NCBI RefSeq assembly: GCF_020010905.1
Contig: NZ_JAGJBY010000002.1
Span: 2,480,001 to 2,544,000 of the forward strand
Source of the DNA: Streptomyces acidiscabies
GTDB taxonomy: Bacteria > Actinomycetota > Actinomycetes > Streptomycetales > Streptomycetaceae
Length of the DNA stretch: 64,000 bases
Direction: 5' to 3'
The position numbers were made by a program, and so were the translations under genes. Positions 18,770 to 29,300 of this stretch are shown piece after piece. Numbering within the stretch: position 1 is the first letter of the stretch; each line of letters opens with the position of its first letter. The notes under the pieces were generated by a model. The model was not told the DNA's origin. It made no database searches and worked only from the letters and a program-made list of their open reading frames with translations.

Positions 18770-19774
18770 GTGGCACGTTTTCGGACCTGGGCAGGGATCG
18801 CGGTGGCGGGGGCGCTGTGCGTGTCCCTCGCGGGATGCAGCAGCACCGGGGGCAAGCGCGCCGAGGACGCCCGCAAGGCCGCGTCGGCCCAGGGCAGGGC
18901 GGCGGTGAACACGCCCCGCTGGACGTTCGCGATGATCACCCACTCCGGCGACGGGGACACCTTCTGGGACATCGTCCAGAACGGCGCCAAACAGGCCGCC
19001 GTCAAGGACAACATCAACTTCCTGTACTCCCACGACGACGAGGCCCAGCAGCAGGCCCAGCTCGTCGACGCGGCCGTCGACAAGAAGGTCGACGGCATCA
19101 TCGTCACCCTCGCCAAGCCGGACGCCCTGAAGGCCTCCCTCGCGCGCGCGGTGAAGGCCGGTATCCCCGTCATCACCGTCAACTCCGGCTCCGCCGAGTC
19201 CAAGGCGTTCGGCGCGCTCGCCCACATCGGGCAGGACGAGACCGTCGCCGGCGAGGCCGTGGGCGAGGAGCTGAACAAGCGCGGCAGGAAGAAGGCGGTC
19301 TGCATCCTGCACGAACAGGGCAACGTCGGCCACGAACAGCGCTGCGCGGGCGTCGCCAAGACGTTCACCGGCAGCGTCCAGAACCTGTACGTCACCGGCA
19401 CCAACATGCCCGACGTGCAGTCAGCGATCGAGGCCAAGCTCCAGGCCGACACCTCGGTCGACGCCGTCGTCACCCTCGGCGCGCCGTACGCCGACACCGC
19501 CGTCAAGGCGAAGCAGGGCGCGGGCAGCAAGGCCGAGATCGACACCTTCGACCTCAACGCCAAGGTCGCCGAGGGCCTCTCGAACGGCTCCCTCGGCTTC
19601 GCGGTCGACCAGCAGCCGTACCTCCAGGGCTACGAGGCCGTCGACCTGCTCTGGCTGTATCGATACAACGACGACGTCCTCGGCGGCGGCAAGCCCGTCC
19701 TGACCGGCCCTCAGATCATCACCAAGGACCAGGCGGCCCGGCTCGCCCAGTACACCGAGCGGGGCACCCGATGA
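18770..19774 (+). CDS. Sugar ABC transporter substrate-binding lipoprotein
   Basis: This 334-residue lipoprotein has a signal peptide ending in the lipobox SLAGC (lipidated Cys23), followed by a periplasmic-binding-protein type I fold of the ribose/galactose class (Peripla_BP_4). Visible segments include DTFWDIVQNGAKQAA near the start, VDGIIVTLAKPDALK, GIPVITVNSG, and FAVDQQPYLQGYEAV near the end. It should capture a sugar or cyclitol outside the membrane and hand it to the permease encoded next. The GTG start follows AAGAAGGG. Its stop overlaps the permease start by ATGA, so the two are translationally coupled. The ligand is unknown. Confidence 0.9.
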   Translation: MARFRTWAGIAVAGALCVSLAGCSSTGGKRAEDARKAASAQGRAAVNTPRWTFAMITHSGDGDTFWDIVQNGAKQAAVKDNINFLYSHDDEAQQQAQLVDAAVDKKVDGIIVTLAKPDALKASLARAVKAGIPVITVNSGSAESKAFGALAHIGQDETVAGEAVGEELNKRGRKKAVCILHEQGNVGHEQRCAGVAKTFTGSVQNLYVTGTNMPDVQSAIEAKLQADTSVDAVVTLGAPYADTAVKAKQGAGSKAEIDTFDLNAKVAEGLSNGSLGFAVDQQPYLQGYEAVDLLWLYRYNDDVLGGGKPVLTGPQIITKDQAARLAQYTERGTR

Positions 19775-20799
19775 CCGCCACGACCGACGAACGCCTGCTG
19801 GAGACCTCCCCGCTGCGCCGCCTCCTCGGCCGGCCCGAACTGGGGTCCGTGGTCGGCGCGATCGCCGTCTTCCTGTTCTTCGCGGTGATCGCCGACAGCT
19901 TCCTGCGCGCCGCGAGCCTGTCCACCGTCCTGTACGCGTCCTCGACGATCGGCATCATGGCCGTCCCCGTCGCCCTGCTGATGATCGGCGGTGAGTTCGA
20001 CCTGTCGGCGGGCGTCATGGTGACGTCGTCAGCATTGATCTCATCCATGTTCAGCTACCAGATGACGGCCAACGTCTGGGTCGGCGTCGGTGTGTCCCTG
20101 CTGGTCACGCTCGCGATCGGCGTGTTCAACGGGTTCGTGCTCACCCGCACCAAGCTGCCCAGCTTCATCGTCACGCTGGGCACGTTCCTCATGTTGACCG
20201 GGTTGAATCTCGGGTTGACCAAGTTGATCGACGACACGGTGTCCACCAAGACCATCGCCGACATGGAGGGCTTCCCCTCCGCCCGCGACCTCTTCGCCTC
20301 CACGTTCACCATCGGCGGCGTCGACTTCAAGGTCACCATCCTGTGGTGGTTCGGCCTCGTCGCCCTCGCCTCCTGGATCCTGCTGCGCACCCGCGCGGGC
20401 AACTGGATCTTCGCCGTCGGCGGCAACGAGGACGCGGCCCGCGCGGTCGGCGTCCCGGTCGTCCGCACGAAGATCGGCCTCTACATGGGCGTCGCCTTCG
20501 GGGCGTGGATCTCCGGTCAGCACCTGCTGTTCAGCTACGACGTCGTCCAGTCCGGCGAGGGCGTCGGCAACGAGTTGATCTACATCATCGCGGCCGTCAT
20601 CGGCGGCTGCCTCATCACCGGCGGCTACGGCAGCGCCGTCGGCTCGGCGGTCGGCGCGCTCATCTTCGGCATGACCAGCAAGGGCATCGTCTTCGCCGAG
20701 TGGAACCCCGACTGGTTCAAGTTCTTCCTCGGAGCGATGCTGCTCCTCGCGACCCTCCTCAACACGTGGGTCCGCAAGCGCGCGGAGGCGACCAAGTGA
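19771..20799 (+). CDS. Sugar ABC transporter permease (RbsC-like)
   Basis: This 342-residue integral membrane protein has about eight to ten hydrophobic segments and belongs to the BPD_transp_2 permease class used by ribose- and fructose-type importers. The conserved GGEFDLSAGVMV and GGNEDAARAVGVPV segments are typical of this class; the latter is the cytoplasmic loop that meets the ATPase. Only one permease gene is present, so it presumably acts as a homodimer. Start and stop overlap both neighbours by 4 bp, making a tightly coupled three-gene operon. Five TTG leucine codons cluster around 20190-20230, unlike the CTC/CTG use elsewhere. Confidence 0.9.
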   Translation: MTATTDERLLETSPLRRLLGRPELGSVVGAIAVFLFFAVIADSFLRAASLSTVLYASSTIGIMAVPVALLMIGGEFDLSAGVMVTSSALISSMFSYQMTANVWVGVGVSLLVTLAIGVFNGFVLTRTKLPSFIVTLGTFLMLTGLNLGLTKLIDDTVSTKTIADMEGFPSARDLFASTFTIGGVDFKVTILWWFGLVALASWILLRTRAGNWIFAVGGNEDAARAVGVPVVRTKIGLYMGVAFGAWISGQHLLFSYDVVQSGEGVGNELIYIIAAVIGGCLITGGYGSAVGSAVGALIFGMTSKGIVFAEWNPDWFKFFLGAMLLLATLLNTWVRKRAEATK

Positions 20800-21590
20800 C
20801 CCTCGTCGAACTGACCGACGTCAGCAAGCACTACGGCAACATCCGCGCGCTGGAGGGCGTCTCGCTGGCCGTCAACGCGGGCGAGATCACCTGCGTCCTC
20901 GGCGACAACGGCGCCGGCAAGTCAACATTGATCAAGATCATTGCCGGACTGCATCAACATGACGGCGGCACGCTCAACATTGACGGTGAATCAACCCATC
21001 TGACCTCCCCGCGCGACGCCCTCGACCGCGGCATCGCCACCGTCTACCAGGACCTCGCCGTCGTCGGCCTCATGCCGGTCTGGCGCAACTTCTTCCTCGG
21101 CTCCGAGCCCCGCGTCGGCAAGGGCCCCTTCAAACGCCTCGACACGGACTTCATGCGCCGCACGACCCACGCGGAACTGCTCCGCATGGGCATCGACCTC
21201 CGTGACGTCGATCAACCCATCGGCACACTGTCGGGCGGCGAACGCCAGTGCGTGGCGATCGCGAGGGCGGTGTACTTCGGCGCGAAGGTCCTGGTCCTGG
21301 ACGAACCGACGGCGGCGCTGGGCGTGAAGCAGTCGGGCGTGGTCCTCAAGTACGTGGCGGCGGCGAGGGACGAGGGCCTGGGCGTGGTCTTCATCACCCA
21401 CAACCCGCATCACGCGTATCTGGTGGGGGACAGGTTCGTGCTGCTGAAGAGGGGGGCCATGGCGGGCAACTACGCGCGGGACGAGATCACGCTGGACGAG
21501 CTGACCAGCCAAATGGCGGGTGGAACAGAGCTGGACGCTCTACGCCACGAGCTGCAACGAACCCAGGGGCGCGGGGAACTGCGCGAGTAA
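20796..21590 (+). CDS. Sugar ABC transporter ATP-binding protein (single domain)
   Basis: This 264-residue ATPase has Walker A GDNGAGKST at about residues 38-46, the signature LSGGERQ, Walker B VLVLDEPTAALG and the H-loop THNPHH. Ribose-type ATPases usually have two fused nucleotide-binding domains of about 500 residues; this one has a single domain, as in FrcA-like systems, and would work as a homodimer. The GTG start overlaps the permease stop. Right after Walker A (20922-21001) is a patch of unusually AT-rich codons (TCA, ACA, ATT, CAT, GAA). The C-terminal 30 residues are charged and Gln/Arg-rich. Confidence 0.9.
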   Translation: MTLVELTDVSKHYGNIRALEGVSLAVNAGEITCVLGDNGAGKSTLIKIIAGLHQHDGGTLNIDGESTHLTSPRDALDRGIATVYQDLAVVGLMPVWRNFFLGSEPRVGKGPFKRLDTDFMRRTTHAELLRMGIDLRDVDQPIGTLSGGERQCVAIARAVYFGAKVLVLDEPTAALGVKQSGVVLKYVAAARDEGLGVVFITHNPHHAYLVGDRFVLLKRGAMAGNYARDEITLDELTSQMAGGTELDALRHELQRTQGRGELRE

Positions 21591-21681
21591 CCACGATGCA
21601 CCCGCAGACGGCGATGCACAGAACCCCCCACCCCCTGCCCCGCTCGGCGCCCTACACGCGCGTGCGGCAGAATCAAGCCCG

Positions 21682-22827
21682 ATGAGCACCTACGGCACCT
21701 TCACCGCCCCCATCGGCTCCCGCCGAGCCCCGGTCCTGCGCACCGTCGGCACCCGCGAACGCCGCTCACACCTGACGGCGCCCCGCGTCCCGACGGTCGG
21801 CATCGACATCGGCGGCACCAAGGTCATGGCGGGCGTGGTCGACGCCGACGGCAACATCCTGGAGAAGCTCCGCACGGAGACCCCGGACAAGTCGAAGAGC
21901 CCGAAGGTCGTCGAGGACACGATCGTCGAACTGGTCCTGGACCTCTCGGACCGCCACGACGTGCACGCGGTCGGCATCGGCGCGGCCGGCTGGGTGGACG
22001 CGGACCGCAACCGCGTCCTGTTCGCCCCGCACCTGTCGTGGCGCAACGAGCCCCTGCGCGACCGCCTCTCGGGCCGCCTGTCGGTGCCGGTCCTGGTGGA
22101 CAACGACGCCAACACGGCGGCGTGGGCGGAGTGGCGGTTCGGCGCGGGCCGCGGCGAGGACCACCTGGTGATGATCACGCTGGGCACCGGCATCGGCGGC
22201 GCGATCCTGGAGGACGGCCAGGTCAAGCGCGGCAAGTACGGCGTGGCGGGCGAGTTCGGGCACATGCAGGTCGTCCCCGGCGGCCACCGCTGCCCGTGCG
22301 GCAACCGCGGCTGCTGGGAGCAGTACAGCTCCGGCAACGCGCTCGTGCGCGAGGCGAAGGAACTGGCGGTGGCGGACTCGCCGGTCGCGTACGGGCTCAT
22401 CGAGCACGTCAAGGGCCAGATCGACGACATCACCGGCCCGACGATCACGGAGCTGGCCCGCGAGGGCGACGCGATGTGCATCGAGCTGCTCCAGGACATC
22501 GGCCAGTGGCTCGGCGTCGGCATCGCGAACCTGGCCGCCGCCCTCGACCCGTCGTGCTTCGTCATCGGCGGCGGCGTGTCGGCCGCCGACGACCTGCTCA
22601 TCGTGCCCGCGCGGGACGCGTTCAAGCGCCAGCTCACCGGCCGCGGCTACCGCCCCGAGGCGCGCATCGTGCGCGCGCAGCTCGGCCCCGAGGCCGGCAT
22701 GGTGGGCGCCGCCGACCTGGCCCGCCTGGTGGCCCGCAGGTTCCGCCGCGCGAAGCGGCGCCGGGTGGAGCGGTACGAGCGCTACGAGCGGTTCGCCGAG
22801 ACACGCCGTACGCAGGACTCGGCGTGA
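21682..22827 (+). CDS. ROK-family sugar kinase (glucokinase-like)
   Basis: This 381-residue kinase lacks the DNA-binding N-terminus of ROK repressors and so is an enzyme. The phosphate-binding motif VGIDIGGTKVMAGVV is near residue 36. VDNDANTAAWAE and LGTGIGGAI follow, then the ROK zinc site CPCGNRGCWEQYSSG, and IGGGVSAADD near the C-terminus. It should phosphorylate a hexose or similar sugar with ATP in the cytoplasm. It follows the ABC transporter by 91 bp and probably acts on the imported sugar. About 35 extra N-terminal residues and a basic C-terminal tail (RRAKRRRVERYERYERF) frame the core. The ATG at 21682 was chosen as the first Met before the core. Confidence 0.85.
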   Translation: MSTYGTFTAPIGSRRAPVLRTVGTRERRSHLTAPRVPTVGIDIGGTKVMAGVVDADGNILEKLRTETPDKSKSPKVVEDTIVELVLDLSDRHDVHAVGIGAAGWVDADRNRVLFAPHLSWRNEPLRDRLSGRLSVPVLVDNDANTAAWAEWRFGAGRGEDHLVMITLGTGIGGAILEDGQVKRGKYGVAGEFGHMQVVPGGHRCPCGNRGCWEQYSSGNALVREAKELAVADSPVAYGLIEHVKGQIDDITGPTITELAREGDAMCIELLQDIGQWLGVGIANLAAALDPSCFVIGGGVSAADDLLIVPARDAFKRQLTGRGYRPEARIVRAQLGPEAGMVGAADLARLVARRFRRAKRRRVERYERYERFAETRRTQDSA

Positions 22828-23417
22828 CCGCGGCGCTGCCCCGGCAGGCGGCGCCCCCGGACGAACCGTCCCGCCCCCCGGAGGACCGAGGGCACGTGAT
22901 CCGGCGCAGGGCGCTCACCCTGCTGATCATCGTGCTGCTGATCGGCGTACCGGCGGGTTATCTGGTGATCTCCGCCGCGCAGAGCCGGGACAGCGGCAAG
23001 GACAAGGAGGCGAAGTACTCGGCGACCGGCCTCAGCAAGGGCTGGCCGTCGAAGGTGCAGCGCCGCCTGTACGACGTACCGGTGCCGCACCCCTCGGTCA
23101 ACGTCGCGTACTACGAGACCAACAACTGGCGCACCAGCCGCCTGTACGTCCAGTTCCAGACGACGAACGCCGGGCTGGACGAGTTCCTCGCCGACCTCGG
23201 GCTCACCCGCGCCGACCTGGTCAAGGGCGAGATCGCCGTCAACGCGCGCGATCAGGGCATCACCGGCTGGAACTTCACCGGCCCGGGCGCCCGACCCGGC
23301 GACAACCTCGGCCTCGTGAAGGAGCAGAAGAACCCCAAGCCGACCCTGGACGTCGTCGTGAACACCTGGAACACCGACAACCCGTTCGTGTACGTCGTCT
23401 CCCGCACCAGCCCCTGA
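22824..23417 (+). CDS. Membrane-anchored protein of unknown function
   Basis: This 197-residue protein has a short proline-rich cytoplasmic start, one hydrophobic segment at about residues 30-50 (LTLLIIVLLIGVPAGYLVIS) and an extracytoplasmic domain of about 145 residues. The outer domain has regular Thr/Tyr/Asn-rich strands (LYVQFQTTNAGLDEFL, GWNFTGPGARPGDN) and no Cys pair or catalytic motif I recognise. Its GTG overlaps the stop of the ROK kinase, so it is translated with it and may take part in sugar uptake or sensing. I cannot name the family. Confidence 0.7.
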   Translation: MTAALPRQAAPPDEPSRPPEDRGHVIRRRALTLLIIVLLIGVPAGYLVISAAQSRDSGKDKEAKYSATGLSKGWPSKVQRRLYDVPVPHPSVNVAYYETNNWRTSRLYVQFQTTNAGLDEFLADLGLTRADLVKGEIAVNARDQGITGWNFTGPGARPGDNLGLVKEQKNPKPTLDVVVNTWNTDNPFVYVVSRTSP

Positions 23418-23525
23418 GACCCCGTGACAGGCGGCCCCGGCCGGTCTCCGGGACCGATTGTCAGACCCCGCCCGTAGAGTCGGAGACGACCGGATCCGAG
23501 ACACGGGCGGAGGTGGACGAAGCGC

Positions 23526-26315
23526 ATGGACGAGCAGGTGGTGGAGGTGCCCTCGCGGCTGGCGGCCGTCTTCCTGCCCGCCCCGCTGCCCCGCGCGGGC
23601 CGCGTCGCGTTCTGGGACCCCGCGGACGGCCCACTGCCCGCCGGTGACGTCACGGACCTGACGGTCGTACGGCCGCACGGCGCGGCCGGGGCCCGCCGTC
23701 GGCAGGCCCCGGCGCTGTCGCTGCCCCTGGAGCGCGCCCTGCCCCTCCTGGTGCGCGCCCGCCGCGACCCCGCCGCCCACCCCGCCACCGCCTGCTGGGG
23801 CGCCGCCGCCCTGCACGCGCTGCGGCTCGTCGCGCGCGGGCGACTGCTGCCGGGCCTGACCCCCGCCGGGGACGACGCCTGGCGCGCGGGCCCGCTCGAC
23901 CCCGAGGACCTCGCGCACCTGCGCGCGATCGCCGCCGCCCTGCCGTACGAGGGCCACGCGGTACCGCTCCCCGGCGCGGGCCCCCTGCGCCTGCCCGACC
24001 CCGAACCGCTGGTGCGGGCCTTCCTGGACGCCGTCGCCGACACCCTCCCGCGCACCCCCGCCGCACCCCACACCGTCGGCCGCCCCTTCGCCGACCAGCG
24101 CCCCCAGCGCCTCCCCGGCGCCCGCGACTGGGCCGCCGAGGTCGCCGCCGGGCGCGACGCGGGCGTACGGATCTCGCTGCGCCTCGACCTCTCCGCGTCC
24201 GCCGTGTTCGACGACAGCGAGGACGCCGCCCGCGCGGGAGCCGCGATCGTCCAGGTCCACAGCCTCGCCGACCCGACGCTCGTGACCGACGCCTCGGCCC
24301 TGTGGACGGGCGCCGCCGAAGCCGCGTTCGGCCCCCGCGCGCGCGTGGACGCCGCGCTCGCCGTACGGCGCGCCGCGCGCGTGTGGCCCCCGCTGGCCCG
24401 CCTCGCCGAGCGGGACGCGCCGGACGCGCTGGCCCTCTCCGAGGAGGAGCTGACCGACCTCCTGGGCCGCGCGGGGGCCCGGCTCGCGCAGGCCGGAGTC
24501 GCCGTCCACTGGCCCCGCGACCTCGCGCAGGACCTCACCGTCACCGCCGTCGTGCGCTCCGCGCCCGGCTCGGCGACGGACGGCACCGGGTTCTTCGAGG
24601 GCGAGGAACTCCTCAAGTTCCACTGGCAGTTGGCGCTCGCCGGTGATCCGCTCACCGAGGCCGAGATGGACGTCCTGGCCGAGGCCCACCGGCCCGTCGT
24701 ACGGCTGCGCGACCAGTGGGTCGTCGTCGACCCGGAGCTGGTCCGCAAGGCCCGCAAGCGCGAACTCGGCCTCCTCGACCCCGTCGACGCGCTGTCCGTC
24801 GCGCTCACCGGCAGCGCGGAGATCGACGGCGAGACCGTCGAAGCCGTCCCCGTGGGCGCGCTGGCCGCCCTCCGTGACCGGCTCACCGCGGGCGTACGGC
24901 CCGCCGAGCCGCCGGCCGGGCTGACGGCCACCCTGCGCGACTACCAGCTCAAGGGCCTCGCCTGGCTGGACCTGATGACCTCCCTCGGCCTCGGCGGCTG
25001 CCTCGCGGACGACATGGGGCTCGGCAAGACCGTCACCCTCATCGCCCTGCACCTCAAGCGCGCCCGCCCCGAGCCCACCCTCGTGGTCTGCCCCGCCTCC
25101 CTCCTCGGCAACTGGCAGCGCGAGATCGGCAAGTTCGCCCCCGGCACCCCCGTACGCCGCTTCCACGGACCGGACCGCACGCTGGACGACCTCACCGGCG
25201 GCTTCGTCCTCACGACGTACGGCACGCTGCGCTCCGCCGCGACCGCGCTCGCCGGCCGGCCCTGGGACATGGTCGTCGCCGACGAGGCGCAGCACGTGAA
25301 GAATCCCCACTCCGCGACCGCCAAAGCGCTCAGGACGATTCCCTCGCCCGCGCGCGTGGCGCTCACCGGCACGCCCGTCGAGAACAACCTCTCCGAACTG
25401 TGGGCGCTCCTCGACTGGACGACGCCCGGGCTCCTCGGTCCCCTCAAGGCGTTCCGGTCCCGGCACGCGCGCGCGGTGGAGAACGGTGAGGACGCGGAAG
25501 CCGTCGAACGTCTTGCACGTCTCGTGCGGCCGTTCCTGTTGCGGCGTCGCAAGTCCGATCCCGGGATCGTGCCCGAGCTTCCGCCCAAGACCGAGACCGA
25601 CCATCCTGTGCCGCTCACCCGTGAACAGGCCGCGCTGTACGAGGCGGTCGTGCGTGAGTCGCTGCTCGCCATCGAGACGTCCGACGGGATGGCCCGGCGG
25701 GGGCTCGTTCTCAAGCTTCTCGGGGCGCTCAAGCAGATCTGCGACCATCCCGCGCTCTATCTCAAGCAGGACCCCGGTGCGCCCGGACGTTCCGGCAAAC
25801 TCGCCCTTCTCGACGAGCTGTTGGACACGGTTCTCTCCGAGGACGGGTCCGCGCTCGTCTTCACGCAGTACGTCGGGATGGCTCGGCTCGTCACCGCCCA
25901 TCTCGCCTCCCGCGCGGTTCCTGTCGAGCTGCTGCACGGCGGTACGCCTGTCGCCGAGCGTGAGCGCATGGTCGACCGGTTTCAGGACGGGGCCACGCCT
26001 GTGCTCGTCCTGTCCCTCAAGGCTGCCGGGACCGGGCTCAACCTCACGCGTGCGGGGCATGTCATCCACGTCGACCGGTGGTGGAACCCTGCTGTCGAGG
26101 AGCAGGCCACGGACCGTGCGTACCGCATCGGGCAGACCCAGCCCGTCCAGGTTCACCGGCTCATCACCGAGGGGACCGTCGAGGACCGGATCGCCGAGAT
26201 GCTGGAGAGCAAGCGGGCGCTCGCGGACTCGATCCTCGGGGGCGGGGACGCGGCACTGACGGAACTGACCGACCGGGAGCTGTCCGACCTGGTGTCGTTG
26301 CGGAGGGAGGGGTGA
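23526..26315 (+). CDS. SNF2-family (Swi2/Snf2) helicase
   Basis: This 929-residue protein has a bacterial SNF2-associated N-terminal half (about residues 1-460) and a C-terminal SF2 motor. The motor contains Walker A DDMGLGKTVTL at about residue 495, the DEAQ box VVADEAQHVKN at about 583, ALTGTPVENNLSELW, and the second RecA lobe with VFTQYVG, LLHGGTPVAERERM and AAGTGLNLTRAGHVIH-RWWNP. Such proteins use ATP to translocate on double-stranded DNA and displace or remodel bound proteins. The next gene, a SWIM zinc-finger protein, overlaps by 1 bp (TGATG). This helicase/SWIM pair is conserved in many actinobacteria, so a joint role in DNA transactions is likely but unproven. Confidence 0.9.
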   Translation: MDEQVVEVPSRLAAVFLPAPLPRAGRVAFWDPADGPLPAGDVTDLTVVRPHGAAGARRRQAPALSLPLERALPLLVRARRDPAAHPATACWGAAALHALRLVARGRLLPGLTPAGDDAWRAGPLDPEDLAHLRAIAAALPYEGHAVPLPGAGPLRLPDPEPLVRAFLDAVADTLPRTPAAPHTVGRPFADQRPQRLPGARDWAAEVAAGRDAGVRISLRLDLSASAVFDDSEDAARAGAAIVQVHSLADPTLVTDASALWTGAAEAAFGPRARVDAALAVRRAARVWPPLARLAERDAPDALALSEEELTDLLGRAGARLAQAGVAVHWPRDLAQDLTVTAVVRSAPGSATDGTGFFEGEELLKFHWQLALAGDPLTEAEMDVLAEAHRPVVRLRDQWVVVDPELVRKARKRELGLLDPVDALSVALTGSAEIDGETVEAVPVGALAALRDRLTAGVRPAEPPAGLTATLRDYQLKGLAWLDLMTSLGLGGCLADDMGLGKTVTLIALHLKRARPEPTLVVCPASLLGNWQREIGKFAPGTPVRRFHGPDRTLDDLTGGFVLTTYGTLRSAATALAGRPWDMVVADEAQHVKNPHSATAKALRTIPSPARVALTGTPVENNLSELWALLDWTTPGLLGPLKAFRSRHARAVENGEDAEAVERLARLVRPFLLRRRKSDPGIVPELPPKTETDHPVPLTREQAALYEAVVRESLLAIETSDGMARRGLVLKLLGALKQICDHPALYLKQDPGAPGRSGKLALLDELLDTVLSEDGSALVFTQYVGMARLVTAHLASRAVPVELLHGGTPVAERERMVDRFQDGATPVLVLSLKAAGTGLNLTRAGHVIHVDRWWNPAVEEQATDRAYRIGQTQPVQVHRLITEGTVEDRIAEMLESKRALADSILGGGDAALTELTDRELSDLVSLRREG

Positions 26316-29300
26316 TGGGGGAGTCGATGAGCCCTGCGGAGGCGGTTCGGCGGGCGTTGCGGAAGGCGCGGGGCGCCGGGTCGGGCGGCGAGGGGGCGGA
26401 CGGGAGTGGGGAGGTGCTGAGCGTGGGGGCGGTAATGGCGGAGTGGGTGGGTGCTGTTGAGGGGGCGGATCGGGTGGGTGGGGAAGAGGTGGGTTCCGGG
26501 CGGGCGGTTGAGGAGGGGGCGGTGCTGGAGGGTGGTTCGGGGCGTTCGGCGGCAGTGGGGGGCGAGAGGGTGGTTGGGGAAGAGGTGGGTTCCGGGCGCG
26601 CGGGCGGAGAGGGGGCGGTGCTGGAGGGTGGTTCGGGGCGTCCGGCGGCAGTGGGAGGCGAGAAGGTGGCGCGGCCCGGGGATGCGGCTCGGGCTGCGTT
26701 GCGTGAGGCGTTGGCGGCGCGGCGAGGGGGCGCTGGGCGGGAAGAGGTGGGGGAGGTCGGTGCTGGTGAGGGGGCTTCTCGTGGTGCGCGGGGTTCTGAG
26801 GGGGATGTTGCTTCCGGGGGCGGGCTGCGTGTGGCTGGGGAGGGTGAGCCTGAGGGAGGGGCGTCCGGCGCGCGTGGGGGTTCGGCGGACCTTGATGCCG
26901 GTTCCGCTGGTGGGGCCGTGGACGCTGTCGACGTACCCCGGCCCGCCGACGTCGCTCGGCAGGCGCTGAGGGCTGCGCGGGCGCGGAGGCGGGAGGAGGA
27001 CGAGGCTGCGGCTCAGGGCGGGCGGAAGTCGGGGCGGGGTGGGGCGGCGCGAGGTGCGGCTGTGCCGGGGGTTCCCGTCGCGGGTGAGCGGGCGCGGGAT
27101 CTGAAGAGTTGGCTGGCGGGGGCTTTTCGGATGCCTTCGGAGGATGAAGGGGAGGAGACGGAGGGTGGGGGTGTGCGGGATGCGGAGGCTTGGGCGGGTG
27201 GGGAGGGGGGTCTGTCTGCGGAGGGGGTGCGTGTTGCGGACGAGGGTGACGAGACCGGGGTGACGGCGTTGCCGGGGGCGGGGGCGGACGTAGCGCTGCC
27301 GTGGGTCGGGGCGGACGCGTTGTACGCCACCCGGGGGCAAGGGCAAGGGCAAGGGCAAGGGCAGGGGTCGGGTTCGGCATCGGAGCTGCGCGCGGGTTCG
27401 CCGACGGAGTCGTACCGGTCGGCCTTCCAGGAGCTGTCCGCAGCCGCCGACCTGGCCCGCCCTGCTTCGGCTCGCGGCCCGGCCAGCCCCGTTTCGGCCC
27501 CCGGCCCGGCTCGCCCCGTTCCGGCTCCCGGTCCGGCTCCGGCTCATGACTCGGTATCGGCTTCGGGCTTGGCCGGGGCTCACGACCCGGCTTCAGGTTT
27601 GACCTCGGCCACCCCAGGAACCTCGGCCTTCGACCAGCCCCAATCCCCGGCTGCGCCCCAGCCCTCCGCCCAACTGGACGAGCCCTCGGCCGGACAGCCT
27701 GTCTCTCCCGGGGCCGGGGACCAACCCGCGCTCTCGGACGACTCCGGGACCGTACGGGATGCTTCCGGCCGGCATCAGCCCGCGCTGGCCGACGAGCCCT
27801 CAACAGAGGCACATGCTTCTCCCCGGGCTCGGTCTGCGCCCTCCGATGAGCCCGACGCCGGACCGCATGCTTCCTCCGGGGCCCAGTCCGCGCTTGCCGA
27901 TGAGCCTGACGCTGCCTCGGATGCCTCTTCTCGGGCCAAGTCTGCGCGCTCGGGTGAGCCCTGGGGCGTGCCGGTTGCTTCTTCTCCGGCGGGGTCCGTG
28001 TTCGCTGATGAGTTCCGAGCTGTGCCGCAGGTTCCTCCCGGGTCTCTGCTTGCGTCCTCCGGCGAGCCCGACGCTGGAGCGCATGCTTCCCTCCGGGCCC
28101 AGTCCGCGCCCGCCGATGAGCCTGACACTGCCTCGGATACCTCTCCTCGGGCCAAGTCTGCGCGCTCGGGTGAGCCCTGGGGCGTGCCGGTTGCTTCTTC
28201 TCCGGCGGGGTCCGTGTTCGCTGATGAGTTCCGAGCTGTGCCGCAGGTTTCTCCCCGGTCTCTGCCTGCGTCCTCCGGCGAGCGAGACGCCGGACCGTAT
28301 GCCTTCCCCCGGGCCCAGTCCGCGCCTGGAGATGGGTTTGACGCTGCCTCGGATGCCTCTTCTCGGGCCAAGTCTGCGCGCTCGGGTGAGCCCTGGGGCG
28401 TGCCGGTTGCTTCTTCTCCGGCGGGGTCCGCCCTTGCTGATGAGTTCCGAGCCGCGCCGCAGGTTCCTCCCGGGCCTCAGCTTGCGTCCTCCGGCGAGCC
28501 TGACGCCGGACCGCATGCTTCCCTCCGGGCCCAGTCCGCGCCTGGCGATGAGCCTGACACTGCCTCGGATACCTCTTCTCGGGCCAAGTCTGCGCGCTCG
28601 GGTGAGCCCTGGGGCGTGCCGGTTGCTTCTTCTCCGGCGGGGTCCGCGTTCGCTGATGAGTTCCGAGCTGCGCCGCAGGGTTCTCCTCGGCCTCGGCCTG
28701 CGTCCTCCGGCGAGCCCGACGCTGAACCGCATGCCTCTCTCCGAGCCAAGTCCGCGCCCGCCGATGAGTCCGACGCTGCTTCGCATGCTTCTCCCCGGGC
28801 CGAGTCCGCGCTCGCCGATGAACCTGACGCTGGAGCGCATGCCTCCCCCCGAGCCCAGTCCGCGCGCTCCAGTGAGCCTCGGGCCGTGCCGCCTGTTTCC
28901 CCCCGGGGCGAGTCCGGGGTCTCCGACGGGTCCAGGGAGGCGCCGCATGCCTTCCCCCGGTCTCACCCCGCGCTCGCCGACGACCCCCTGGCCACACCGG
29001 ATTCCCCGGCTCAGCCCGCGACCCCGTTCCATCCCTCCGTCGAACCCCGCGCCTACGTCCCCCGAACCATGGCCTCCCCCTCCCGCGACGGCGATCTCCG
29101 GCGTACCTTCTCCGCCCTCCCCGTCCAGGGTGCCCCCTTCGCGCGTACCTGGTGGGGTGTGGCGTGGGTTTCCGCGTTGGAGGGTGGGGCCTTGGATGCG
29201 GGGCGGCTCGTGCGGGGGCGGGGGTATGCCGAGGGCGGGCGGGTGGACGCGATCACCGTGACGCCCGGGTCCGTGCTGGCGTACGTGCAGGGGAGCCGGC

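Noticed and set aside
27848..28711. The 216-bp array as a CRISPR array.
   Set aside because: Units are contiguous, nearly identical over their whole length and keep a reading frame; there are no short repeats alternating with unique spacers and no cas genes.
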